Positions 21,301 to 31,102 of a stretch of DNA of 64,000 bases are shown piece by piece (position 1 is the stretch's first letter; the number at the start of each line of letters is the position of its first letter). Made by a program: the position numbers and the translations under genes. The stretch covers positions 3,706 to 67,705 of the forward strand of contig JNVV01000093.1 of the NCBI GenBank assembly GCA_000733355.1, read 5' to 3'. The DNA comes from Falciphora oryzae (Eukaryota > Ascomycota > Sordariomycetes > Magnaporthales > Magnaporthaceae). Under the pieces are notes generated by a model that ran no database searches, was not told the DNA's origin, and was given only the letters and a program-made list of their open reading frames with translations.

Positions 21301-23597
21301 TCACACCCTTTTACAACGTCCCCCTCTGCACTTACCCATCCGTCAGCTGACTTTTAGAAGCCTTTAGGGGTAATGTCGATATAAAGGGCCGCCTGTACCT
21401 TACCTATTAGGGGAAACTCGAGCAACGGATCTTTTGCATGGGAAGTCCCCCTTTTTAATGAAGTAACGTCCTTTGGAATAGGCTCTTCAATGGATTTATT
21501 TAGTGGCTTGCCGAGCTTACGGGGCTCAACTACACAGGAGTTTTCAGGGCTTTTTGCACTAAACTTAGGCTTGGTTCTAATAGCCCCCTTTTCCAATTTT
21601 TTCTTTTGGTTTAAGGTAGCCTTACCTTTAGTATAAAGTAGCTTTTCCGTTTAATCCGTATTTTTTTCCGAATTAGAATCGAAACGAGCATATTCCTCCT
21701 AATTTACAGGGGGAACGTTGTCAAGTTCAACGCTTATTACGGGAGTCACCCGTTATAAGGCATGGCTAAAACTTATGCTATAGTAAAATCCTTTGCGTAC
21801 ATTGGGCAAGATATACCCTTTAACGTCAAGGAAAAAACCGTTATTAACGGGATCCAAAACGCCCCAGCATTTGCGATTGGAGTTAAACAGCTTGTGTTTA
21901 ATAAAGACACCGCCTGACTTATAGTAACGAAAACCACTAATGATATTAACATCGAATTCGGGGATAAATAACACATTTATTAGTGTTATTATTTCGAAAT
22001 CATTAAGGTTTTTAAAGCATTTTACTGCTATTTTAACAATGCCTATGCTTCTAGTAATTACGGGGCCGCCACCCGTTATAATCTCCTTTTTAGTTTTGGT
22101 ATTAAAATTAGAAAAAAACTCCATAGAGTTAAAAATGTAATCTGTGCTACCTGTATCGTATAAAACAGGGGCTTTTAAAACCTTTTTAGCGTTATTTACA
22201 GATTTACAGTGCGTGCAATGCACTGCCACCGGTAAATCAGAGGTAGTTGAAACCTCTGAATCGGATTCAATATCCGAAAAGTCACTATCGTCTAATGCGT
22301 TTAGTAACTCCAAGTCCACAGTTTCGCTAGTAGCGTTACTTTCCGAAAACCCTACAGAGGGGTTTTTAGCACCAAAATCTCCTGATAGGAGACTGTAATT
22401 TAGCACTGCAAAGGAAGTTCCTTTTTTATCGGAGGACTTGTTACCGTCTTTTCTCTTCTTTTTGGATTTATCAGATCCAGAGGAGCTATCTTGGCTTTTA
22501 GGCTCATTTTTAGCCTTTTTGCCTTTCCCCTCAGCGGCTTTCTTCTCCTTCTTTTTACCTTTGCCTTTGCCTTTGGCATTGGTACCCTTTTTACCTTTTG
22601 GCTTATTTTGCATTTGAGCCCTGTGACTAGCAGCCTGTTTGTGGGCTGTAGAGATTGGATTATAGGTCTCAGCAATTAAATCAGCCATTAGATATTGCAA
22701 ATTAATGCCTTCAGTAAACTGCCCTAAAGCAGTAGCACTACGGATAGTACTCCGAAGCCTTTTAGCCCACTGGGGAAAAGACCCCTCTATGGCCTTTAAG
22801 TATTAATTTTTGATATCAATAGCAGCTAATTGCATTTGACTATTCCGGAGCCGAACTAGCAGTGAATTGAAGTAGGAATTAAACTCGCTAATACCGCCTT
22901 TATATTTAGCGTAGTTTAGGGCATGGAATTCCCTATAAAGGGCATCTCGTTCGATTTCTGGCGTTAGGGAGTAACTATCCCTTAAGGCAATAAACGCTCT
23001 AGTAGGTGATGTTTCCCACGTTATAATGTGAAGCACCTCTTTACTGCAGCTATCCTTTAGGAATAGCAACAAATTTGCTTGATCTGCTAGCGAGATTTGG
23101 ATAGCCGCTTCAGGGTTCTTTGTAAACCCCGTTACACCCATTGCGGTAAACTGTAGTTCCAGCGTATGTTTCCATTTTGCATAGTTTTGGGCCCCTTTTA
23201 GCTTTGAGGTTTTAGGAAAAGAGTGCACTTTACGGAACAATTCCCTCATTACTGGGTTGGAATAAGATAAAATATCCGCCCAATTATTAGGGGCCGGTAG
23301 TGCTAGCGCAGGTGCCGGTGCAGGCGGCGGAGATGGAGCCCTCGATAAATTAACTAGATTTTCAAATACGCTAGGGGCAGCAGTTGTAGGGACTCCCAGC
23401 TGCTTAAGGACCTAAAGATTTGACGGAGGAAATGTAGCCCCCGTTGCCCCCTGTTGTTGCGTTTAGTTACCCCCATTACTGCCTTATAACGCTTCTAAAG
23501 CCCTAGTTAATTAATCGATACGCGCCGCTTGTGCGGTTACTGTAGCCAAAATTGTTTCCAGTGCAATTGGGGCAGTATTACCCCCTTCACTCGTCAT
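18309..23597 (-). pseudogene. Copia gag-pol polyprotein, degenerate
   Basis: One gag-pol frame from ATG 23597 to a stop near 18309. Gag (about 23600-22500) holds the segment LKGAQNYAKWKHTLELQF and a very Lys-rich linker (about 22640-22440). A protease follows with LYDTGSTDYIF (near 22150), then integrase (about 21200-20640: LFIDRKSRYRWTF and NGLSERFVR), RT (20140-18950, active site FVDD with DDCLLIGPN near 19300) and RNase H (18790-18420, GDNTGSIGNAHNP). About twenty stops of the TAA/TAG type interrupt it. A canonical CCHC knuckle is not clear. It is dead, and its sequence differs from the copia fragment at 39-41 kb. Confidence 0.85.
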
Positions 23598-24507
23598 TTA
23601 AGTTCCATCGTCTAGGTTGTTCTGCATATTTGCTTAAAGTGCCCTATATAAGGTAACTTATAGTAATTTTAACCTCGCAGTTCCTGTTTATAACAATACT
23701 GCTTAAATGCCTGAAGGTCACCGTCCTCCAGGACTTTTTAACAGTTGCTTTGCGCTAACTAACCTAAAAGGTGCCTAATCTTTTAGGGTTTTGCTTAACA
23801 GTTACTATAGCGCAACTGGCCTGGAGCTTGCAAAATTCCAGGGCTTAAAATACAAGGTAGCTTTAAAGGCTAACTAGACCTTATATTCCCTTAAGGGATC
23901 GTTACAACTACAATTAGTTGACCTAAAAGTGGCTAAGCCTTAGGATTTTATTTCCAGCTTCCACGTGCACTAACAAGGTTCCCAAAATGCAGCTATTCAG
24001 CGTTCCTTTAGGTGCTAAATGCACTACTAACACCAATTAAGTTGTTAGTTACCGAAGCAAGCAACTTCCGCTTTAGTGGATTTACCGCAAAGGTAGAACG
24101 TTTTTAGGGTAGGTTACAAACTGCCTTAACCGAGGTGTATCTCCTACTAGGCTGCATAACAATCTACGCAACGTTACCCTCACGAGTATAGGACTAGATA
24201 AGTACTTATAATGCGCTCCTAAACGCTATAGCCCCCTAATTAATAACTGGGTATCCCTATTTGGATTATTTACAGCGTTATGCAACGCCGCAATAAGCTT
24301 TGGTATTAGCGCTCCTCAGCGCCTACTAGTAGGTGTTACCACCTTCTAACAATTAGCTCCAGTACCTTTAATCCCCCAAATTAAAGCCCTAACTCGCCCT
24401 CTACAGGGCGGTCACAACGTCAATTCGTCGCGCAATCCAGCGATCGCAGGGTCTATCAGTAGGCTCAATTCAGCACTCGATAGGCTCCGATCGCCCGCCA
24501 GTCACTA

Positions 24508-24527
24508 GATCTCCCGGGCTCATAACC
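24508..24527 (-). promoter_or_regulatory. Copia primer-binding site using half of initiator tRNA-Met
   Basis: Directly inside the 5' LTR the plus strand reads GGGCTCATAACC (24516-24527). This is the anticodon arm of eukaryotic initiator tRNA-Met, not a tRNA 3' end. Priming from an internal tRNA fragment is known for Drosophila copia and related elements. The match supports both the LTR boundary and the element's direction. Confidence 0.7.
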
Positions 24528-25153
24528 TATTAATATTAGGAAGTCAAATCGGGGATTTGCAGCGCAATCACAATGGCCAGCAGGGTCTCGGTTAGTTGGA
24601 TTAGGCCCTAACAGGCGCTATAAATAGCGCTGTCGGGGCCCCAAGCTTAGTGGGTGGAACAGGCTTGTATTGCAGGTAAGGGGCGCCAACAATCGCTTCC
24701 CTCATATACCCACCGACATCGATCCCGCGGGTTCTCCGCCGTAGGGGCTTCCGGTGCCGCAAGCGATTTTCCGAAAAATTATTTTGTATAGGGTTTCCAA
24801 AAAATCGACCTACGACCACCAAACCCATCTCCGCGTTGGGCCTCCAATTCTGACTTGTGCAAATTAACTCCTGACCAATTCTGTGTAGGGTAGATGTGCA
24901 GGGTAGGCGAGTTAGTGCGACCCACAACGGCTGACTTGGGTGCTTAGGCATCCTACAGGGGCTACAGGCCACCTTCAAGCTTTTAGTAAGCGCTGTAGAT
25001 GCTGTAAGCCACCCCCAGGTACGCTATAAGCCCTGCCCGCTACTCCTGTGCACAACCCCACAACAGTACAGGGTAGATAATCTAATAAGAGTAGTATATG
25101 GTAGGTTGGGCCTATGCACCCAACCTAAGCTAAATACATTAGTTCTTTTAACA
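24528..25153 (-). repeat. Copia 5' LTR (complete, 626 bases)
   Basis: The complete LTR copy. It begins TATTAATATT and ends TTTTAACA on the plus strand. Compared with the gapped copy it carries additional G-to-A changes, e.g. GCAGTC to GCAATC and CTGAC to CTAAC. Confidence 0.9.
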
Positions 25154-25158
25154 GGTTA

Positions 25159-26270
25159 TTATAACATCGGAAGGCCGTAGTAAAGTAAAGCTGGTCCAGC
25201 TTGGCAACCGGGAATGGGTTATAGTTATTTAAAGGGTTAATTGTTGCGGTTGGACGATCCCTTTTTTTATTATCGTTAAAAGGCAATACCACCTGGCTAA
25301 TTGGTATTTGGAAACCGACCTTTTACGCGATTGGGTTATCGCAATAAATTCTAACGGGTGAACTATAAACGAGTTCGGTTTAAAATGGATCCAGCATTTC
25401 GATAAACACATTGCGTCGCGCACGAAAGGCCTTTATCGTTTGTTAGTGCTAAACGGATACGAAAGCTACTATTTAACGGATTTCGAACTTTATTGCTAGG
25501 AATATAACATTATTACGCTTTGCATGCTTCCGCATTCGTTTTATTTCTTTTGACCGCTTAACGTTAGGTGCTTTAACCCAATAAAAAAAGCGTACGGTTA
25601 ATAAATTAAAAACCTGATAAGGTCGCACGTTAATTATGTAACTAAGGTCGAGTTCTTTTCAGCGTTTAAAGCGGCATTTTTTAACTTTATAACCGAAGGA
25701 AATATCCGAAAAGGCTTTCGAGGGGCTAGCTTTGCTCCTTTTAATCCGGATTCGGTTTTAGAAAAGCTGGATGTGAGGCTACGAATTCCAATTCCCTTAA
25801 AAACGCCTTTAAACGACCCCGAACTTTGGATTTCCAAAACGCCCCGGACGGTTAGGGAAGCAACTTCGCAATCCGAACATATTAAAATTCGGATTTCCAA
25901 TTATTAAAGCAGCTTTTCAATTCCTATTTATACGGTTGTGGACCAAATTGCAAAAGGGGCGAAAGCGATAATATATAAGGTGGCCCTTTTCCGAGCCGAG
26001 GTATTTACGTTTAAAAAAGCGAACGAGGCATTAAACAAACGCCGGAGGGCTAAAAAAATACGTGTCCGATTTGGAGGGTTACTTACTATCGACGAGGTAC
26101 GAAATGTTTTAAATTAGCAGGAGCTGGATGGATAGCTATAGCAAAAAATGCGCGATTATAGGGGTTAAAAAAAGAGGGCGACGACGACTCGTTGGCGATG
26201 TGGCATTTGCGGCAAAACCGGACATAATGCGCGCATTTGTTAGGAAAAAGTAAAGATGTTTAATGTATAT
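25159..26270 (+). pseudogene. Fot1/pogo transposase, 3' part of copy 1
   Basis: Continues the frame broken at 17654: DDE core segments with FGLKWIQHFDKHI-type text (altered to stops in places), LLVLNGYESYY near 25450 (the second catalytic region, with Asn where Asp/Gly is usual in LxLDGxxSH), and FFNFITEGNIRKGFRGA. The C-terminus has a CCHC-type knuckle, CGICGKTGHNARIC (about 26205-26246), ending near 26270. Numerous TAA/TAG stops. It is 85-95 percent alike by eye to 38110-39240. Confidence 0.8.
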
Positions 26271-26632
26271 AGTTTAGAGTAGTTTGAATGGATTCCTAGC
26301 GTTTTTGGGTTGGCATGCGCGTCGATTGACCGGAGGTCGGGTTTAGGTGTCCGACTCGCTTATGTGTCCGACTCGCTTATGTGTCCGACTCGCTTATAAA
26401 CCACGTTATTTATACAACCACATATCGCATTTATTAATAAAAAAGTGTTTAAAAGTGGGAATAGCTTTAACTTTAAACTGAAATACTTTTTATTCCGCTT
26501 AGGCGCTTCGTTCGCAATTGCTAATCGCTAACGCGAAAATTATTTTATAGGGATAAAATAGCATTATTCCCGCAACCTTCCACAACCACCTCCTAGTTTA
26601 CCACTTTATATAGTTATTGAATTAAAAACTTA

Positions 26633-28995
26633 ATGGAAAGCATTTCCGAGCCTGCTTTAATAGCCGACGGTATATCGCTTGCGTTGCGCGCAATCGAAAA
26701 TAGTCGCGCGTTAGCTACTAGGCAATATTAAAGCCGCCCCTTCCGGGACGTCATTTTTAACATTTACCACCACACGAACAAACCGGAAAACACGCTTCTT
26801 TAACGTAAATTTACTACTTCCGTTACTAGGGCATTTTTAAATTAGCCCCGAAAAGGCTAGGAATACCACATACTATAGCGAAAATCCAAGCCCGACCAAA
26901 TCTCCTGCATTTAACGTATCGTTTATAAATTTAGGGATACCATCCTTATCGCCAAAACAGAATATAGCAAAAGCATCGCGTTCTAAGCAGTATTTATTAT
27001 CCGGAATTAACATATCACTATCCAACTCGTCCCATTAAATAAATTGTGGAAAAAATAAACCTAAATCGTTACCGGGTTCCTATAAGCCAAACCCATTTTA
27101 TTTAACCATTTAACGAAAAATGTAAAATATTGGAGCAATAAAAGCGCAAATCGGGCTAAGCTAATATATATTACCATCCTAAACCGATAACGTATGGAAA
27201 CCTAGCAACTTGGCAGGATACACGCATTTTCTGCTTAAGCTAAAGCAAACTACCGATTATTGGTTTTTTCGTTTCTTTCGCAACCCCAAATTTAGCACAT
27301 AAATAGCCTTTATCGCCATCGACGAACTTCACACGGTTTATTAATGGAAGGAATTCCGTACCTTATACCCAAATCTCCATTTTATCCGCTCCGCGATCTT
27401 TACGTCAATCCCGTTTTTTGGGTATACAGCAACACTTACCTAAAAAGCCGAACAGTTCGTCTTTACTCACGCGGGGTTTAAATTCCCTGGCCCTAACAAA
27501 AACCAGCTACAAATTGTTCAAACATTTATAAATAGGCCGGAAATTTTTTTCGTAATGCAGTGCTTCGAAAGGGGATAACGATAAAATAACTACCGTCGCC
27601 TTTTTTTTTTAGTAAAAAATATGCTGCCCGGGTTCGAACCTTCCTCAATTCCCAAAACTATCATTTACATAAATTCTCGCAATGGGCTTATAAAAGCCCG
27701 CTATGCTTTCATATTATATTTCGAAAGCCGAAAAATTAATAGCGTAATATCTAATCGTACAATTGTTATTTACCATTCCATTACACCGCCTATCGACTAA
27801 AAACGGATATATAATATATTCCGGAAAGCCGATTCCCCTATTAGGATTGTTCTATTTACTATCTCCTTCGGAATAGGTATAGATATCCCAAACGTTATAC
27901 GTATCGTACAATATAAAGCCCTACTTTTATAAAATGTTACAAATTTAATGCAAAAATTTGGTCGCGTATACCGTTCCGGCAACCGCCAAAGTACGGGGTA
28001 TTTTTTCACCCCCTATTAGTATTTCGATATAATAGGCACAAGCGATAAAATTTCAGCGCAAAAAAAACGCCGCATCCCGCAACAATATGCACTTTTTACC
28101 CCAAGCAACTTACGCCTATCGATAGCAATTTTAAAAAATAATATTGCGACAAACGCGTCCTATAGGTCGGCTGCATCGGCCGCGTCGGCCGCGTCGGCCG
28201 CGTTAAACTATTCCACGTTACATTTTACCCCCGTTAACGCAAACCAAATAATCAAAAGGAGGCCATTAGCGCTAGCATTTTAAAACGACGCAAACTACAC
28301 ATTCGGTATTTACTTAGGCGCCATTCCCCTACTATAAACCGCCACCGAAATTAAATAGCGAACTAAATTGCGGAACAAACACCCTTATATGTACGATTTC
28401 GTTAATGCTTCTTGTTTCCGGCGGGAATATTTTAATTAACTGCAAAAGGTAAAAGCATATCGAATGCCACCTGAAAATTATTACAACGCATATTCCTATA
28501 AGCTCGGTAAATTCGACGTTCTTCCTAAACTAAACAAACCGATCGTAAAAATTAAAAAGCACACAAAGCCGTAGTTTATACGTAAAAAACTAATAGCAAT
28601 TCTGGAACGTATCGCTAACACCAAACTATACCCCGATCCCACTCGGCTATTTACCCTCCCCGGCACAATTTTAATAAAAAATATTATAACAAACCATTTA
28701 GCGAAAGCTATCGAATCGAAAAAAGGCTCGTTAGGTTTGCCATAGGTCCGCGCGCTTGCGCAAAATTTCGGGGATTAAAAATGGCACGTATGGTTAGGAA
28801 CAAATAGCGACCTGCTACGCGAAAAAGTGCAAGGTATATACCGCCGGGGAATTGCTTCGCATTAAAAGCATTACCGCCAATCCACAATAAAAAGGAGGCA
28901 GCCCTAATAGCCACAATTGCAACTGGAAAGAAATGCTAGCCAGGGACACGGGTCTTCGTTTTAAAGGAAAAGACGCAAACGGGTATAATTTGCGC
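26633..28995 (+). pseudogene. RecQ-like DNA helicase gene, module copy B
   Basis: ATG 26633 starts a frame with a Walker A-like AKTEYSKS (26951-26974; the usual GxGKS has lost Gly) and VPLNKL. A one-base frame change occurs at about 27130-27190. From there one frame runs to about 28990 with IAIDELHTVY (DExH box, 27321-27332), TATL (27426-27437), the helicase-C start IIYINSRNGL, SFGIGIDIPNVIRIVQY (about 27864-27914) and QKFGRVYRSG (motif VI, about 27950-27979). A GCCGCGTCG repeat (28175-28202) codes for Ala/Ser. The tail matches copy A. Roughly twenty TAA/TAG stops. Superfamily 2 RecQ-like; distinct from the telomere-linked helicase at the left end. It faces the DUF6589-like gene tail to tail. 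Confidence 0.75.
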
Positions 28996-29029
28996 CGGTT
29001 TTAATGCAAAAGTTAAAGGTGGACCTAGA

Positions 29030-29968
29030 TTAAAATTTTTTATAGTTTAATTAAGCATTCAATTTTATTTAATAGCATTCCTATGCAAACTTTCCATACG
29101 GCTACCTACCTAATCGTCTAACCCCTTTTCGCCATCGCTCTCTGCCCCTCCAAACGGGTACAATTTTTTACCCTTTATATTAGCAATCCCTATCCTTTTT
29201 TCGTTAGTAGCCTTTGGCAAGCTTTGCTAACTTTGCACGCTCGCCGGCTTTATTATAGCTTTATTAAAATTATCTAATTTGTTTTTTAGTAGGTTAGTAA
29301 GCCTTTGCAAAACAATTGCGGGGCGTCGAATGTTTCGTTTTAGTTCATTTGGTCGAAACTATTTCCCTACCCATTTTTTACCAAAATATACGCTCATTGC
29401 ACCACGTTTGCTTTAGTGCTTATAACGGTATGTGCATTATTTCTAGGTATGCCAAATTTGGATTCGAAAGTAGCGCGTAATATTGCGGCGATAGGGCTTA
29501 AAACTGCATAATGTTGGAACGTCGTCTATATATCGTGGGTAAAATTGCGGTTACTTTTAATGTCCGTAGAAAAGCTTTTATTAATGTGTTTTACGGCGAG
29601 GTTTGCCGCTTTAAACCCACGTCCGGCAGTAGTGCACCGGACTAATCCAGACCGGAAAATGGCAGTATTTAGCGGTTCGGCTATAATTTTTGGGCGTAAT
29701 AGCCAAATTAAATACAATATTTGTGGTCCATAGTTTTTGGCGCCTTTGCAGCCGTAAAAAAACAGGGTAAATATAGGGATATATTAACGGAGTACGCTAT
29801 AGTTACCGGTTCGAATAGCTTTATCAATAACCCAAAGTATTTCGATAATATAGAGGTACCTGCATTAAAAACGGAAGAGGATATTGTTTTCCTTATTGTT
29901 AAAACAGTTGCCGGTACTACCAAAGTATCCGAACGCGTCCGTTTAGATATTTTGATATAAATTATCGA
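29030..29968 (-). pseudogene. DUF6589-like gene, module copy B, cut by gypsy LTR
   Basis: Minus-strand homologue of 6950-7880. Shared segments include FRSGLVRCTTAGRGFKAANL, KHINKSF, DIKSNRN and FESKFG. The 5' half is missing: the gene stops exactly where the gypsy LTR begins (29969) and does not resume beyond the gypsy. Stops are TAA/TAG. It ends some tens of bases from the helicase end. Confidence 0.55.
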
Positions 29969-30263
29969 TGTCACACGGAAGAACCCGTGGACCTAACTAG
30001 TCGGCATCACGAGTCGGCTATACGGAGGGTCGAAGACCCGCATAGGCGGTTAACGGCCCTAAGGCCAAGCGGTGAAGGTCGGAAGGTAGTGTGAATTATG
30101 TACTCGATATTTCGCACGGATTACAAAGGGTTTATATAAACCCTGCCATCTCCTATGTCCTTTACGAAAGATTCCTTCCTCCTTAAGCATTTTTTAAGCC
30201 CATAAAAAGATTATTTGCAATCTAAAGATTCTTTTTCCAAGCCGTCTTTAACCCCTTATTACA
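29969..30263 (+). repeat. Gypsy 5' LTR
   Basis: 295 bases, the same length as the 3' copy, differing by scattered transitions. It abuts the broken DUF6589-like gene on its left. Confidence 0.9.
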
Positions 30264-30495
30264 AATAATTTTTCTACGCTTTGCCCCCTAACGGAAGCCT
30301 TACTATCTTTCCTCCTAAGCTCTGGAAAGGCCCTGTCAGTCGGCACCCCCAAGCCCTAATTGTTACCTTCTTTAGCGAATAAAACCCTGGGGCCACACCA
30401 CAAACATTTTAACTATTACCGGTATTTTCGAACGGGTGAAAGCGAGAAGAATATATAGGAGGGTCGTTTCACCCTTTTAATCGCCCTGGAGAAAC
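30264..30495. other. Gypsy leader region
   Basis: The untranslated leader between the 5' LTR and the nested miniature element. I could not identify a convincing tRNA 3'-end primer site directly after the LTR. Confidence 0.5.
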
Positions 30496-31056
30496 TGTGA
30501 CGAGCGTGGCGTACAACCCCGCACGCACCGTCCTAGCACCTTCATAAGTCAGCTTTAGTAACTGTGCAAACAGTCCTAAATCGTGCCCTTTTGTGGGTAT
30601 GTAATGCATTAGGAGTGACTTATGCCGATCGTTACACTATTCAGGACTACAACCGAGGTCGCGAGTTCGATCCGCGATAGGGGGAGTTTTCTGCCCCCGG
30701 TACCTCAAGTATAGCAACCTTACCTCTATCGCATCTGCAACGCAACCCTCGTAAAGTAAATCGCCTAAAAGGCGCGACCGAAAGAGACGAAACGTAAAAC
30801 GTATGCAGCTGTGGACAAGTAAGCGAACAACCCCCTCTTATGCCACTAATTGAACCCCGTTTTTAATTCCTGCTGTGAAGCATTAATTAAAAGACGAGGT
30901 GTAATGGGGGGGTAGTGTGACGAGCGTGGCGTACAACCCCGCACGCACCGTCCTAGCACCTTCATAAGTCAGCTTTAGTAACTGTGCAGACAGTCCTGAA
31001 TCGTGCCCTTTTGTGGGTGTGTAGTGCATTGGGAGTGACTTATGCCGATCGTTACA
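30496..31056 (+). mobile_element. Terminal-repeat miniature retrotransposon (TRIM-like), 561 bases
   Basis: Two 141-base direct repeats (30496-30636 and 30916-31056) start TGTGACGAGC and end GATCGTTACA, i.e. TG...CA ends. GAAAC is duplicated at both sides (30491-30495 and 31057-31061). The 279-base interior has no gene but holds a B-box-like GAGTTCGATCC (30663-30673) and a purine tract (TAATGGGGGGGTAG, 30902-30915) just before the right repeat. The two repeats differ at five positions, always G in the right copy and A in the left. It lies in the gypsy leader. It would need another element's enzymes to move. Confidence 0.85.
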
Positions 31057-31102
31057 GAAACCACGGGATTCCAAAAGAGGCCGGAAATTCTCCTTTGTAC
31101 CT

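Larger units (their letters stand above)
17655..25153 (-). mobile_element. Ty1/copia LTR retrotransposon nested in Fot1 copy 1
   Basis: Flanked by a 5-base duplication GGTTA (17650-17654 and 25154-25158) and reading on the minus strand. The two LTRs begin TATTAATATT and end TTTTAACA on the plus strand; the original TG start has become TA, as RIP would do. The interior order is gag, protease, integrase, RT, RNase H, i.e. Pseudoviridae/copia order. A purine tract (AAAGAGAGGGGG in element sense, 18166-18177) precedes the 3' LTR. All coding parts contain stops. Confidence 0.9.
17026..26406 (+). mobile_element. Fot1/pogo DNA transposon copy 1, split by a copia element
   Basis: Both ends are present. 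The left end is ACGTAGTTCATAAGCGAGTC and the right end is its complement with two transitions (ends ATAAACCACGT). TA flanks both sides (17024-17025 and 26407-26408), the target duplication of this superfamily. Each end carries tandem copies of a unit based on CGCTTATGTGTCCGACT, two on the left and three on the right. Subtracting the nested copia and its 5-base duplication leaves 1877 bases, a normal Fot1 length. A 16-base perfect palindrome (ACGCGACGCGTCGCGT, 17074-17089) lies inside the left end. Confidence 0.88.
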
